Below are positions 32,086 through 39,042 of a stretch of 41,753 nt of DNA, in pieces. The translations under genes were made by a program, and so were the position numbers. The notes beneath the pieces are model-generated. The model searched no databases and was not told where the DNA came from. It was given only the letters and a program-made list of their open reading frames with translations. How positions within the stretch are numbered: position 1 is the stretch's first letter; each line of letters opens with the position of its first letter. Origin of the DNA: a virus; IMG/VR virus record IMGVR_UViG_3300044644_001314, positions 1-41,753 of that record; one strand, 5' to 3'.

Positions 32086-32684
32086 TTTTCTAATTTTTTA
32101 ATGTTTTCTCTAATTTCTTTTAAGTTTTCTAAATTCCATACTTTGCTAAATTGTTTGTCAATTTGTGCAAGTCTTACAAGGTTATCAAATCTTTCTTTGC
32201 CAATTCTTTCAGGTAATTTTAATGTGTAGTTTTCAAAGTTACCTTCTTTAAATAAATTGCATTGTTCACATTGTCCGTTAATATTGTCTAAATGAAATTT
32301 TAAAGTTTCAAAACTTCCTCCAGGATAATAATGCCCAGCTTGAAATTTATCATTCCATTGGCAACCACAACTAATACAAGGTTTATCTTTATCTCTTTTT
32401 CTCACGTATGCATGAACTAAAGTTTTAGTAACTAATAAAGCACCATTAATGCCTTTTTTTTCTTTATTATCTTTATATGCTTTCTCTAATTCAATTCGTG
32501 GTTTTTGTACATTACTAATTGATTTTTGTAATATACTTTTACCAATATCTGAATTTAAAAGCCAATCAGAATAACAACCGCACATTTTACCAAGTCCATA
32601 GATGCGTTTTTCAACGTTAGTTAATTTACCGCACCCATAACCAAATGCTTTTCCTTGACCTTTACATTTTTTTTGTTTAATCAT
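32082..32684 (-). CDS. NinG/Rap-like recombination protein
   Basis: A 200-aa protein similar to lambda NinG (Rap), a Holliday-junction/D-loop endonuclease that aids phage recombination. The NinG core is visible: the N-terminal Cys-rich part (KKCKGQGKAFGYGCGKL, MCGCYSDW), then AYVRKRDKDKPCISCGCQW, AGHYYPGG and NGQCEQCNLFKEGN. The CxxC pairs and the AGHY/N..H/N context form an HNH-like metal site. Its neighbours are an exonuclease and an annealing protein, so all three likely act on recombination intermediates. It overlaps the exonuclease gene by 4 nt. Confidence 0.88.
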   Translation of the reverse strand: MIKQKKCKGQGKAFGYGCGKLTNVEKRIYGLGKMCGCYSDWLLNSDIGKSILQKSISNVQKPRIELEKAYKDNKEKKGINGALLVTKTLVHAYVRKRDKDKPCISCGCQWNDKFQAGHYYPGGSFETLKFHLDNINGQCEQCNLFKEGNFENYTLKLPERIGKERFDNLVRLAQIDKQFSKVWNLENLKEIRENIKKLEK

Positions 32685-33523
32685 ATTTGATTTAAAGTAA
32701 TACTATTGTAGTATTCAACTGCCATAGGAATTTTGCTCAAAAGTAATTCTTCTTTTTCTTTATCACGTGTAATTTTAAAAGTTTTTACACGTTCTTCCTT
32801 TGTATAATTTCCGTTGCTAAATACTAAATTTTGCTCTAATTGTTTAAATAATCTTTGCATAATTGGATTTTCATCATCTAAAATTCCATACTTATTACGC
32901 AATTTCCATTTTTCATTTTCTAAAATATGTGAAGGACAGTCAGTTAAAGTATAATGCAAATGAAATTCATCGGCATCATATAAATACATATAAGCTCTAC
33001 CTTGCCATTCATAGATAGTTGATAATTCGCCATTCATAAATGTTAAAGGTGACCAGGAACTTTTTATATCTTTAATTACTTTTACTCCATTAATTTTGCA
33101 AAAAATATCTGCTTCACCTGTAATATGCCCAATAGTTTTTCTTTCTGCATTTTTTTCGTAAATAGAATTTTCAATTTCTGAAACTAAAATAATTCCATCA
33201 TCTTCATTAAAATTTCCTTTTTCTACATATTTACTTGACAATTCTTCGTAAAATCCTTTTTCGTTAAATAGCCACGTTTTTTCAATAAAACTTTTTGCTG
33301 TATCACTTAGTGTAGGTTTTGCATTTTCTTTGCTTAAAAGTAGCTCAAAATCGATTTTTTGCTTATCAGTTAAAGGTTTTCCTTCGCCTGAATTTCTAAG
33401 TTTATAATCTGCTAAAGTTTGTTTTTGATTTTCAGTAAGTATTACACCTCTGCCTTCAGTCATCAAAGATCCTATCATACTTGCCCTAAAAAGAGGTTTT
33501 TTATTTTCTAAATGTGTTTCCAT
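32681..33523 (-). CDS. YqaJ-like / PD-(D/E)XK exonuclease
   Basis: A 280-aa nuclease. The catalytic block is GHITGEADIFCKINGVKVIKDIKSSW (in part): Asp139 and Asp152-x-Lys154 give the D..DxK pattern, followed by EWQGRAYMYLY with Gln174 (the QxxxY motif). This places it in the YqaJ/lambda-exonuclease-like PD-(D/E)XK group, which digests the 5' strand to give single-stranded tails. Its natural partner is the ERF annealing protein encoded upstream. An HNH gene lies between the two, overlapping this start by 16 nt. Confidence 0.8.
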   Translation of the reverse strand: METHLENKKPLFRASMIGSLMTEGRGVILTENQKQTLADYKLRNSGEGKPLTDKQKIDFELLLSKENAKPTLSDTAKSFIEKTWLFNEKGFYEELSSKYVEKGNFNEDDGIILVSEIENSIYEKNAERKTIGHITGEADIFCKINGVKVIKDIKSSWSPLTFMNGELSTIYEWQGRAYMYLYDADEFHLHYTLTDCPSHILENEKWKLRNKYGILDDENPIMQRLFKQLEQNLVFSNGNYTKEERVKTFKITRDKEKEELLLSKIPMAVEYYNSITLNQI

Positions 33524-34044
33524 ATTTTATTATTTTTTATGTCTGAAATAGTAGTTATTGAAACATTATATATTTCAGCTAAAGTTTTTAATTTATTATT
33601 ATTATTTCTTATTTCTAAAATTTCATTATTTTTTAATTTTGAAAATCCATTTTTTTCTCCTGTTAAACGTTTTCTTAATAAAATATTATAAGAGTGTATT
33701 TGATTTTCACTATTTGTACACCATTCTAAATTTTCTATTTTATTATCGGTTTTAATTCCATTAATATGATTAACTTGTGGTTTATTTTCAGGATTATTAA
33801 TAAATGCAATCGCTACTAATCTATGAATAAAAATTGTTTTTCTAATATTATAATTTCTTAAATCAACAACTAAATAACCTTTTTTTGTTTTCATTGGTTT
33901 TAATAACTTTCCTTTAATTAAACAATTTTTAAAAGTACCAACACCATTAATGATTCTGTCTAAAGATTTTACATTACCTAAATTACTAACTTGATAGTTT
34001 TCATAACCATCAATAGTTTTCCAAATTTCTTTTTGATTTTCCAT
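33508..34044 (-). CDS. HNH homing endonuclease with NUMOD4 domain
   Basis: A 178-aa protein (MENQKEIWKTIDGYENY start). Residues about 4-50 are NUMOD4-like (IWKTIDGYENYQVSNLGNVKSL), residues about 85-125 an HNH_3 domain (FIHRLVAIAFI, PQVNHINGIKTDNKIENLEWCT), and the C-terminus holds an HTH-like NUMOD element (LAEIYNVSITTISDIKN). Free-standing genes of this type are mobile in phages. I chose the Met at 34044 because the frame upstream to 34161 is not homing-endonuclease-like and crosses a structured DNA segment (34053-34119). The gene has inserted between the annealing protein and the exonuclease. Confidence 0.9.
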   Translation of the reverse strand: MENQKEIWKTIDGYENYQVSNLGNVKSLDRIINGVGTFKNCLIKGKLLKPMKTKKGYLVVDLRNYNIRKTIFIHRLVAIAFINNPENKPQVNHINGIKTDNKIENLEWCTNSENQIHSYNILLRKRLTGEKNGFSKLKNNEILEIRNNNNKLKTLAEIYNVSITTISDIKNNKIWKHI

Positions 34045-34052
34045 ATAATTAC

Positions 34053-34158
34053 CCGACAAAGCGCAAAGGCTTATCCGTTGTGCCAATATTGGCTTTGAGG
34101 CGATGCGAAATGTCGGGATTAAATTTATTTGTGTGAACGAATAAGCATTACAAATATA
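34053..34158 (-). other. GC-rich hairpin element and -7 site before the HNH gene
   Basis: CCCGACA (near 34053) and TGTCGGG (near 34112-34118) are perfect inverted repeats enclosing a perfect 12-bp palindrome, GCCAATATTGGC, near 34082-34093. This segment is far more GC-rich than its surroundings. On the - strand it lies between TATATTTG (34158-34151) and the HNH start, so it would be in the 5' untranslated RNA. It resembles an excision or integration-type structure, an attC-like folded site or a REP-like unit, but I cannot name it. Confidence 0.55.
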
Positions 34159-34167
34159 CAAAAAATA

Positions 34168-34767
34168 TTATATTTTGTTTAAAGTTGCTAAAGTATATTC
34201 ATAAAATTTTGGATTTCTACCATATACAGCTTTTTTTACTGCATCAAATTTTTCTGCATCAATTTTTTCTTTTTTGTTTTCAAAAATTGTTTCAAGGTTA
34301 ATCCAATCTAAATCGGTTAATTCTTCTTTTAAAGGTATTGGCGCGGAAGTTTTCCTTTGATCGTTATCAATATCATCTTCATCGGTTGCAATATGAAAAT
34401 ATTTAAGTAAAAAATATCTTTCTGCATAAGTAAGTGCAGATCCAACACCTTTATCCCAATCATTTTGACCGTTTGCGCCAAATAAATTTTCGTCTTTTTC
34501 TCCACTTTCAACATCAACCCAAGTAAATCGCATCATTATTTTAGATAAAATTTCGGACTTACTTCCTTTTGAAGTTGAATAGTCTTGCCTTGTATTTTCA
34601 ATAGATAAAACTTCCTGTTTTAAAAGTAGTCCTAAATCATTCATCATTGGTTTAATTTCTCCAAGCAATTTATCTCCAGTAACATATTTATAATTATATG
34701 TTGCTTTGTCTTTGCCTAATCCGTTAATTCTTTTTTGAATCGTCAATAATTTTTCGTAAATTTTCAT
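34168..34767 (-). CDS. ERF-family single-strand annealing protein
   Basis: A 199-aa protein of the ERF superfamily (PF04404), which anneals complementary single strands. It shows NYKYVTGDKLLGEIKPMMNDLGLLL and, most diagnostic, DWDKGVGSALTYAERYFLLKYFHIATDEDDID, matching the 'GSALTYAeRYalkklf' block. The C-terminal ~50 residues form a helical region. Together with the YqaJ-like exonuclease and NinG it forms the recombination set. The start is preceded by an A-rich leader like those of its neighbours. Confidence 0.92.
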   Translation of the reverse strand: MKIYEKLLTIQKRINGLGKDKATYNYKYVTGDKLLGEIKPMMNDLGLLLKQEVLSIENTRQDYSTSKGSKSEILSKIMMRFTWVDVESGEKDENLFGANGQNDWDKGVGSALTYAERYFLLKYFHIATDEDDIDNDQRKTSAPIPLKEELTDLDWINLETIFENKKEKIDAEKFDAVKKAVYGRNPKFYEYTLATLNKI

Positions 34768-34782
34768 AATAGTTTGTTTAAG

Positions 34783-34950
34783 TTATTTTTGTATTCTAAA
34801 TATTTCTAAATCTAAATTCCATTTTTTTTGCAAAAATTCTTTTTGTTTTTTTGGAACTGACATCGGCAAAGTTACCGATACATCGTCAATAAATACTTTA
34901 GGTCTGCCACCTAAATTTTTTTCCTGGTTTTCGTTTGTTTCTTTTTTCAT
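34783..34950 (-). CDS. Small basic protein (55 aa) with GRP motif
   Basis: A 55-aa frame (MKKETNENQEKNLGGRPKVF then VSVTLPMSVPKKQKEFLQKK). GGRPKVF contains an AT-hook-like GRP core, so DNA binding is possible. It is the first gene after the recombination promoter (34967-34998) and 15 nt before the ERF gene. No family recognised. Confidence 0.55.
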   Translation of the reverse strand: MKKETNENQEKNLGGRPKVFIDDVSVTLPMSVPKKQKEFLQKKWNLDLEIFRIQK

Positions 34951-34966
34951 AGTTTAATTTTTTTTA

Positions 34967-34998
34967 CAAATATAGTTAATTATTATTAATCATAGCAA
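34967..34998 (-). promoter_or_regulatory. Promoter for the recombination and replication block
   Basis: On the - strand, TTG (34998-34996) is followed after 21 nt by TATATTTG (34974-34967), an agreement with the Bacteroidota TTG-N17-23-TAnnTTTG rule. The predicted start is near 34960, leaving a ~10-nt leader to the start at 34950. It would allow the recombination and replication genes to be expressed independently of the long array of small genes upstream. Confidence 0.7.
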
Positions 34999-35012
34999 TT
35001 TTATTAAAAACT

Positions 35013-35231
35013 TTAGTCTAAATTAAATAATTCGGTTATATTTTCTACATCTAAATTTTTATTTGTAGTAAAAGATAAAATTAAAAGTGCTTCGTCAATA
35101 TTTAATTCAATCCAATAATTTTTTGTAGTTAATGCTTTTAAACAGCTTTTTATAGAAGTTGGAAATTTATCTTTATTATTTTCTAATTTTTCCAAATTTT
35201 CTTTTTTCATTTTTTCTAATAATGTTTTCAT
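35013..35231 (-). CDS. Small helical protein (72 aa)
   Basis: A 72-aa charged helical protein (MKTLLEKMKKENLEKLENNK then ELNIDEALLILSF). No family recognised. The leader CTTAAACTAAAAAATT before the ATG matches the shared A-rich leader of the array. It is the last gene before the recombination promoter. Confidence 0.6.
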   Translation of the reverse strand: MKTLLEKMKKENLEKLENNKDKFPTSIKSCLKALTTKNYWIELNIDEALLILSFTTNKNLDVENITELFNLD

Positions 35232-35273
35232 AATTTTTTAGTTTAAGTGTCCGATTTTTTAGGACCTTTTAAT

Positions 35274-35597
35274 TTATAATTTTTTTCCAATTTTATCTTC
35301 GAGTAATTTTTGTAATTTTTCTTTACAGTTAGGCAATAATTTATTTTTTGAATTATATAAATCATGTAATTTAATTGCGAAAAGTATAAAATCACATTCG
35401 CCATATTCAGGTGCATCAAAATAATTTCCGTATGAAGGTTTTTTATATACCTCAACTTCAACCTCAAAATCTACAATAGCAATACAATTAAAATCATCAT
35501 CATAAATTTCTAAATCTTTGCAATTAATATAATCATCAAACCAATTATAATTTTCGTTACAATAATCGTTTATAGTTTCTAAAATTAAATTTTCCAT
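35274..35597 (-). CDS. Acidic early protein (107 aa)
   Basis: An acidic protein (MENLILETINDYCNENYNWF, then EIYDDDFNCIAIVDFEVEVEVYK). I use the Met at 35597 rather than the first Met at 35636, because a separate 38-aa gene ends at 35603, the distance then is 5 nt, and the AAATTAGAAAAA leader sits there. The strongly acidic, Tyr/Asp-rich sequence is of the sort seen in DNA-mimic inhibitors, but no family is recognised. Confidence 0.6.
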   Translation of the reverse strand: MENLILETINDYCNENYNWFDDYINCKDLEIYDDDFNCIAIVDFEVEVEVYKKPSYGNYFDAPEYGECDFILFAIKLHDLYNSKNKLLPNCKEKLQKLLEDKIGKKL

Positions 35598-35602
35598 TTT
35601 TT

Positions 35603-35719
35603 CTAATTTTTTGTTATTAATATTAATAAAATACATAGTGAAGTAATAAGTACAAAACTTTTTAATCCTTTTTTAAGTAAATTTTTTACTTTCTTTTTTT
35701 CTTTTTTAGTTAGTGTCAT
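35603..35719 (-). CDS. Small one-pass membrane peptide (38 aa)
   Basis: A 38-aa frame with a very basic first half (MTLTKKEKKKVKNLLKKGLK) and a hydrophobic second half (SFVLITSLCILLILIT). It ends 5 nt before the next gene. This charge-then-membrane layout is common in phage peptides that act on the inner membrane. Confidence 0.5.
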   Translation of the reverse strand: MTLTKKEKKKVKNLLKKGLKSFVLITSLCILLILITKN

Positions 35720-35724
35720 TTTAA

Positions 35725-35994
35725 TTAGTTTTTAGGCACGAAAATTATTTCCGTATAATCATTATTAAAAAATCTTTTTTCTTCATTAGGAAAGTTAAAA
35801 ACATGGTTAAATTGGTTTTTAATTTCATTACTTCTATTTTTAAAACTATTGGTTTCTTTTATTTTTTCTTTAATAATTCGCATTTTTAAATAATGAGAAA
35901 ATAAAGATTTTTTTGCATAAGAACAAATTTTAATTGGTTTATCGTTTATTGTCCAATAACCGTCTATTACTTCAATTTTTAAATTATTATTCAT
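35725..35994 (-). CDS. Small early protein (89 aa)
   Basis: An 89-aa protein (MNNNLKIEVIDGYWTINDKPIK) with a beta-hairpin start, a Lys-rich middle and a C-terminal strand (EIIFVPKN). No family recognised. It is 5 nt before the next gene downstream and preceded by an A-rich leader. Confidence 0.6.
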   Translation of the reverse strand: MNNNLKIEVIDGYWTINDKPIKICSYAKKSLFSHYLKMRIIKEKIKETNSFKNRSNEIKNQFNHVFNFPNEEKRFFNNDYTEIIFVPKN

Positions 35995-36001
35995 ATTTTT
36001 T

Positions 36002-36148
36002 TTAATTAATTTTTGTTATATATTTTTTTTTAAAGTTCAAAATATTATTTGATCCCCAAATAATTGCGTTTTCTTTTGCCTCAATACCTTTAAATATTAC
36101 TACCTGGATTGAGTTAGTTGAATTTTCAAAATAAGTTATTTTATACAT
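36002..36148 (-). CDS. Small early protein (48 aa)
   Basis: A 48-aa beta-rich frame (MYKITYFENSTNSIQVVIFK, then NAIIWGSNNILNFKKKY). It begins 1 nt after the upstream gene ends and stops 7 nt before the next, supporting it as real. Unknown function. Confidence 0.5.
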   Translation of the reverse strand: MYKITYFENSTNSIQVVIFKGIEAKENAIIWGSNNILNFKKKYITKIN

Positions 36149-36149
36149 T

Positions 36150-36332
36150 TTACAATTTTTTTAAATTAAACGGTATAGCATCAAGACCATATTCAAACGT
36201 GTAACCAATTTTAAGGCACTCTCTAAGCATTATTTTACAAGCGTTATAGCTATTATTCATTTTTGAAAATTCATGCATTAAATCGATTATTTCAATAGGT
36301 AAATTTTCAGGAGTTTCAAATAGATCATTCAT
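36150..36332 (-). CDS. Small early protein (60 aa)
   Basis: A 60-aa acidic helical protein (MNDLFETPENLPIEIIDLMH) with KIMLRECLKIGYTFEYGL near the end. No family recognised. Tightly packed between two other small genes. Confidence 0.55.
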   Translation of the reverse strand: MNDLFETPENLPIEIIDLMHEFSKMNNSYNACKIMLRECLKIGYTFEYGLDAIPFNLKKL

Positions 36333-36343
36333 TTTTTTATATT

Positions 36344-36535
36344 TTATAAGTTATTATTAATTTTTTCAAAATCTTTTATTGAGTGAATCCCATTTATAGA
36401 ATCTTTCCAATATTCTATTTTATCTTTATGTTTATAAACAAATTTTAAAAATCTATTTATTTGTGAACTATTGGCGCAAAAAACGTTAAATTTTGAACCG
36501 TTGTAAAATTTTATTTCAAATAGTGTAGTTTGCAT
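36344..36535 (-). CDS. Small early protein (63 aa)
   Basis: A 63-aa protein (MQTTLFEIKFYNGSKFNVFC) with a beta-rich start and a helical, aromatic middle (INRFLKFVYKHKDKIEYW). It follows the duplicated gene pair by 4 nt. No family recognised. Confidence 0.55.
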   Translation of the reverse strand: MQTTLFEIKFYNGSKFNVFCANSSQINRFLKFVYKHKDKIEYWKDSINGIHSIKDFEKINNNL

Positions 36536-36539
36536 TTTT

Positions 36540-36695
36540 TTATTTTTTTAAATAATTTATAAATATTTCTGTATTTTCGTTAAAAGTTAATAAATTTTGG
36601 TAATATTCTTCAAAATTCATAAGTTCAAAGTCAGTATAATCCAAGTCGTTTAACATATTATTTACCCAATCTTCAAAGTAATAAATTTCTTCCAT
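36540..36695 (-). CDS. Small acidic protein (51 aa), shorter copy of a duplicated pair
   Basis: A 51-aa frame, MEEIYYFEDWVNNMLNDLDY then ELMNFEEYYQNLLTFNENTE, closely matching the first two thirds of the 81-aa gene just upstream (36709-36954). The two genes share a perfect 37-bp block. The shorter copy lacks the C-terminal part. It is a recent tandem duplicate. Confidence 0.6.
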   Translation of the reverse strand: MEEIYYFEDWVNNMLNDLDYTDFELMNFEEYYQNLLTFNENTEIFINYLKK

Positions 36696-36946
36696 AATTT
36701 CTAATTGTTTAAGTGTTATGTATTCCTACAATTTTATTGGTTATCTTGTCATACAAAACACCACTTTCAGTATTCATTAAAGTATCTCTATCGTAGTGAA
36801 CTAAATGATGTTTAATGAAAGCTTCTGTGTTCTCTTCAAATGTTAATAGGTTCTGATAATGCTCTTCAAAGCACATCAATTCATAGTCCGAATAGTCGGA
36901 GTTGTTGAGCATATTATTTACCCAATCTTCAAAGTAATAAATTTCT
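36654..36946. repeat. 37-bp direct repeat marking a tandem gene duplication
   Basis: CATATTATTTACCCAATCTT and the next 17 bases are identical at 36654-36690 and 36910-36946 (copies 256 bp apart). They encode the shared EIYYFEDWVNNM segment of the two acidic genes. Surrounding bases are similar but not identical, so a duplication is now diverging. Confidence 0.85.
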
Positions 36947-36954
36947 AATTCCAT
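36709..36954 (-). CDS. Small acidic protein (81 aa), longer copy of a duplicated pair
   Basis: An 81-aa protein (MELEIYYFEDWVNNMLNNSD, then ELMCFEEHYQNLLTFEENTE and a C-terminal extension with IKHHLVHYDRDTLMNTESG). Acidic first half, basic tail. Paralogue of the gene at 36540-36695. Function unknown; such acidic duplicates may be inhibitors of host proteins. Confidence 0.6.
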   Translation of the reverse strand: MELEIYYFEDWVNNMLNNSDYSDYELMCFEEHYQNLLTFEENTEAFIKHHLVHYDRDTLMNTESGVLYDKITNKIVGIHNT

Positions 36955-36982
36955 TTTTTTATTTTTTTTAGTTAGTTATTTT

Positions 36983-37192
36983 TTAAAAATTTAATATTAC
37001 CAAAGGTTTTTTTATTTCGCCAATCCAGTCGGGATTTTCTTTTTTTGCATATTCTCTTAATTTAGATAAACTTTCTTTATATTGATATTTTGCGCTTTTA
37101 TTATAGCAAATTAAAATATCATTTTCAATAAATAAAACCTCAGAAATTTGATAGCGGTTATTTTTTGGATTATAGTATTTTATAGTTTTCAT
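36983..37192 (-). CDS. Small early protein (69 aa)
   Basis: A 69-aa protein beginning MKTIKYYNPKNNRYQISEVL with a small beta-fold pattern (FIENDILICYNKS) and PDWIGEIKKPLVILNF at the end. Shares the MKT-type start and A-rich leader with its neighbours. No family recognised. Confidence 0.55.
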   Translation of the reverse strand: MKTIKYYNPKNNRYQISEVLFIENDILICYNKSAKYQYKESLSKLREYAKKENPDWIGEIKKPLVILNF

Positions 37193-37209
37193 TTTTTTTA
37201 TTTTTTTAG

Positions 37210-37419
37210 TTAATTAAAATCACTTATTCGCATACCTATATTATTACAAACATTTTCCTTTTTTAATCTTAAAAATTCAGGATTATTCGGGCTAATAGAT
37301 ACAACCTCTAATTTTTCACCTTTGCATATTTTTATAGATGATACACTATGATCGTATGAAATTATAATATCTTTTTTTAATGTTAAAAAATCACCTATTT
37401 TTATTTTTTTAGTTTTCAT
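37210..37419 (-). CDS. Small early protein (69 aa)
   Basis: A 69-aa protein, MKTKKIKIGDFLTLKKDIII, with an SH3-like or KOW-like strand pattern (CKGEKLEVVSISPNNPEFLRL). The short beta-barrel look is a guess; no family is recognised. The leader AACTAAAAAAAATG fits the array. Confidence 0.55.
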   Translation of the reverse strand: MKTKKIKIGDFLTLKKDIIISYDHSVSSIKICKGEKLEVVSISPNNPEFLRLKKENVCNNIGMRISDFN

Positions 37420-37438
37420 TTTTTTTAGTTTTTTTTAG

Positions 37439-37651
37439 TTAGTTTAAAATTTTTAAAATTCTTTCGTTAGGACAATTACTATTTCCAAAAGTTTCAAATT
37501 GAACCCAGCAATTAAAATTGTAATTTTTTTGAAATTCGCAAAATTTATCATTTATTATACATTGTAAATAATTTGATGATATATATAAAATTTCTGAAAC
37601 GTTTAAATTATTTTTTAATTCGGTAACAGTTGTTTTTAAAGTAGTTTTCAT
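37439..37651 (-). CDS. Small early protein (70 aa)
   Basis: A 70-aa protein, MKTTLKTTVTELKNNLNVSE, with several Cys and aromatic residues (NYLQCIINDKFCEFQ, FNCWVQFETFGN). Leader ACTAAACAAAATG. No family recognised. Confidence 0.55.
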   Translation of the reverse strand: MKTTLKTTVTELKNNLNVSEILYISSNYLQCIINDKFCEFQKNYNFNCWVQFETFGNSNCPNERILKILN

Positions 37652-37663
37652 TTTGTTTAGTTT

Positions 37664-38011
37664 TTATTTGTTAAAAAATTGGTAAATTAGTCCGTTTGTT
37701 TTACTATTAAATTTTGCGATCTCTTTTTTTGAGTTTGTAATTGATAAATAAATATTTGTACTATTTTTTACTTCGATTTGATAATAGCCTCTAATTATTA
37801 AATTTATTTCCTTACTTACTGAATTTAAACCTTTGTAAATTGTATCATTTTTTGCGTGGTTTTTATCAATTATTATAATTTGTCCATCACTTTGATAATT
37901 TAAATAACATTTTTCGGTTGGGTAAAGTTCGGGAATTTGATTTTTTTCAATTTCAGGAGTGCTACAACTTAATAAAGTTGCAAAAATTGGTATTAATATT
38001 AATTTTTTCAT
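37664..38011 (-). CDS. Early-expressed lipoprotein (115 aa)
   Basis: A 115-aa protein with a clear lipoprotein signal: MKKLILIPIFATLLSC, with lipobox LLSC and Cys16 as the lipidation site. The mature part is short and beta-rich (YLNYQSDGQIIIIDKNHAK). A secreted lipoprotein within the early region suggests an envelope role soon after infection, such as receptor masking or superinfection exclusion, as known for phage lipoproteins like T5 Llp. Without homologues this is inference. Leader CTAAACTAAACAAAATG. Confidence 0.7.
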   Translation of the reverse strand: MKKLILIPIFATLLSCSTPEIEKNQIPELYPTEKCYLNYQSDGQIIIIDKNHAKNDTIYKGLNSVSKEINLIIRGYYQIEVKNSTNIYLSITNSKKEIAKFNSKTNGLIYQFFNK

Positions 38012-38033
38012 TTTGTTTAGTTTAGTAATTTAG

Positions 38034-38279
38034 TTATTTTATTTTTTCTAATCGATAATTTTTATATTCTTTTTTGTAGTTTCTATTTATAAAAATGTTT
38101 ATATCCTGGAGTTTTTTAAACCAATGCTCAAAACCTTTTTTAGCGAATTTATATTTTTCGCATTTTTCAGTAATTAAGCCTAATTCATTAATAGGGAATT
38201 TTTGTAAATAATTGCTAAAAAAATCAACTTGCTTTTCAATATCAATTTTTCGCTGTATTAGTTTGTTAAATGTTTGCAT
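38034..38279 (-). CDS. Small helical protein (81 aa)
   Basis: An 81-aa charged helical protein (MQTFNKLIQRKIDIEKQVDF, FEHWFKKLQDINIFINRNY). Basic C-terminus. No family recognised. It lies 5 nt from its upstream neighbour. Confidence 0.55.
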   Translation of the reverse strand: MQTFNKLIQRKIDIEKQVDFFSNYLQKFPINELGLITEKCEKYKFAKKGFEHWFKKLQDINIFINRNYKKEYKNYRLEKIK

Positions 38280-38284
38280 ATTTT

Positions 38285-38545
38285 CTAATTTATTTTAGTT
38301 ACTGTCATTATTCTATTAAAAGTATCTTTATATTCATTTTTAATTTTACACATCATTTGATCGTATAAAAAATTAACTTTTATTTCATGCCATGCGTTTT
38401 TTTCGCCCTCTAAAATGTAATAATCAATTTTATCATCATTAACGTTATAATTTCTAAAATGTATTTTTGCTTTACCTATTCTATTAAGTGAATTAGTTTT
38501 TATAGTTTCTATAAAAATTTCCCGTTTTGGATATAAATTTTTCAT
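38285..38545 (-). CDS. Small early protein (86 aa)
   Basis: An 86-aa protein (MKNLYPKREIFIETIKTNSL, then YYILEGEKNAWHEIKVNFLY). Mixed alpha/beta pattern. It begins 1 nt after its upstream neighbour ends. Function unknown. Confidence 0.55.
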   Translation of the reverse strand: MKNLYPKREIFIETIKTNSLNRIGKAKIHFRNYNVNDDKIDYYILEGEKNAWHEIKVNFLYDQMMCKIKNEYKDTFNRIMTVTKIN

Positions 38546-38546
38546 T

Positions 38547-38741
38547 TTATAAGTTTTTTAATTGGTTCATAGTTGCTAAAAAATACTCAATAGCTGAATC
38601 CAAGCAAAGCCCCTCTTTTTCTTTTAATATATTATCATTAAAAGATAGTTCGACACTATAAAAACCGCCTAAAATAGCGGTTTTATTTTCAATCATTAAA
38701 ACTGTATAATTTTTATTTGAATAAGAATTTATTGTTTTCAT
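38547..38741 (-). CDS. Small early protein (64 aa)
   Basis: A 64-aa protein (MKTINSYSNKNYTVLMIENK, GFYSVELSFNDNILKEKEG). Leader ACTAAACAAAATG. No family recognised; acidic helical C-terminus. Confidence 0.55.
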   Translation of the reverse strand: MKTINSYSNKNYTVLMIENKTAILGGFYSVELSFNDNILKEKEGLCLDSAIEYFLATMNQLKNL

Positions 38742-38753
38742 TTTGTTTAGTTT

Positions 38754-38861
38754 TTAAAAGTTATTAATTTGTAATACAACCGAAAGTATAATAATAAAAA
38801 ATGTAAATAGTGTTATTTGTATAATTGTGTTAATTGTTGGATCTGTTTTTTTACGTTTCAT
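38754..38861 (-). CDS. Small one-pass membrane peptide (35 aa)
   Basis: A 35-aa frame: basic start (MKRKKTDPTI), one hydrophobic segment (TIIQITLFTFFIIILSVVLQI), then INNF. The leader AACTAAACAATATG fits the shared pattern. The layout suggests insertion in the inner membrane. Confidence 0.5.
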   Translation of the reverse strand: MKRKKTDPTINTIIQITLFTFFIIILSVVLQINNF

Positions 38862-38882
38862 ATTGTTTAGTTTATTTAGTTG

Positions 38883-39038
38883 TTAAAAATCATTTATTAT
38901 TAATGTATCAATTTTTGATTTTAGCATTTTTAAAAAATCTGAAGTATTTCCAGACTCAAAAAAATCAATTTCCATTTGTTCAATAATTAAATGCATTATT
39001 TGCATTTTTTCAATTTGTATTTTTTTTAATTGTTTCAT
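38883..39038 (-). CDS. Small helical protein (51 aa)
   Basis: A 51-aa Met/Ile/Glu-rich frame (MKQLKKIQIEKMQIMHLIIE, then DFLKMLKSKIDTL), probably a coiled coil. Leader CTAAACAAATG. No family recognised. Confidence 0.5.
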   Translation of the reverse strand: MKQLKKIQIEKMQIMHLIIEQMEIDFFESGNTSDFLKMLKSKIDTLIINDF

Positions 39039-39042
39039 TTGT

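Noticed and set aside
34045-34161. The first 39 codons of the longer HNH frame as protein.
   Set aside because: They cross the GC-rich hairpin and lack any homing-endonuclease feature; the Met at 34044 begins the NUMOD4 domain.
35243-35467. A 74-aa open frame on the - strand overlapping the acidic early gene.
   Set aside because: It overlaps most of a better-supported frame and starts inside it; probably a shadow.
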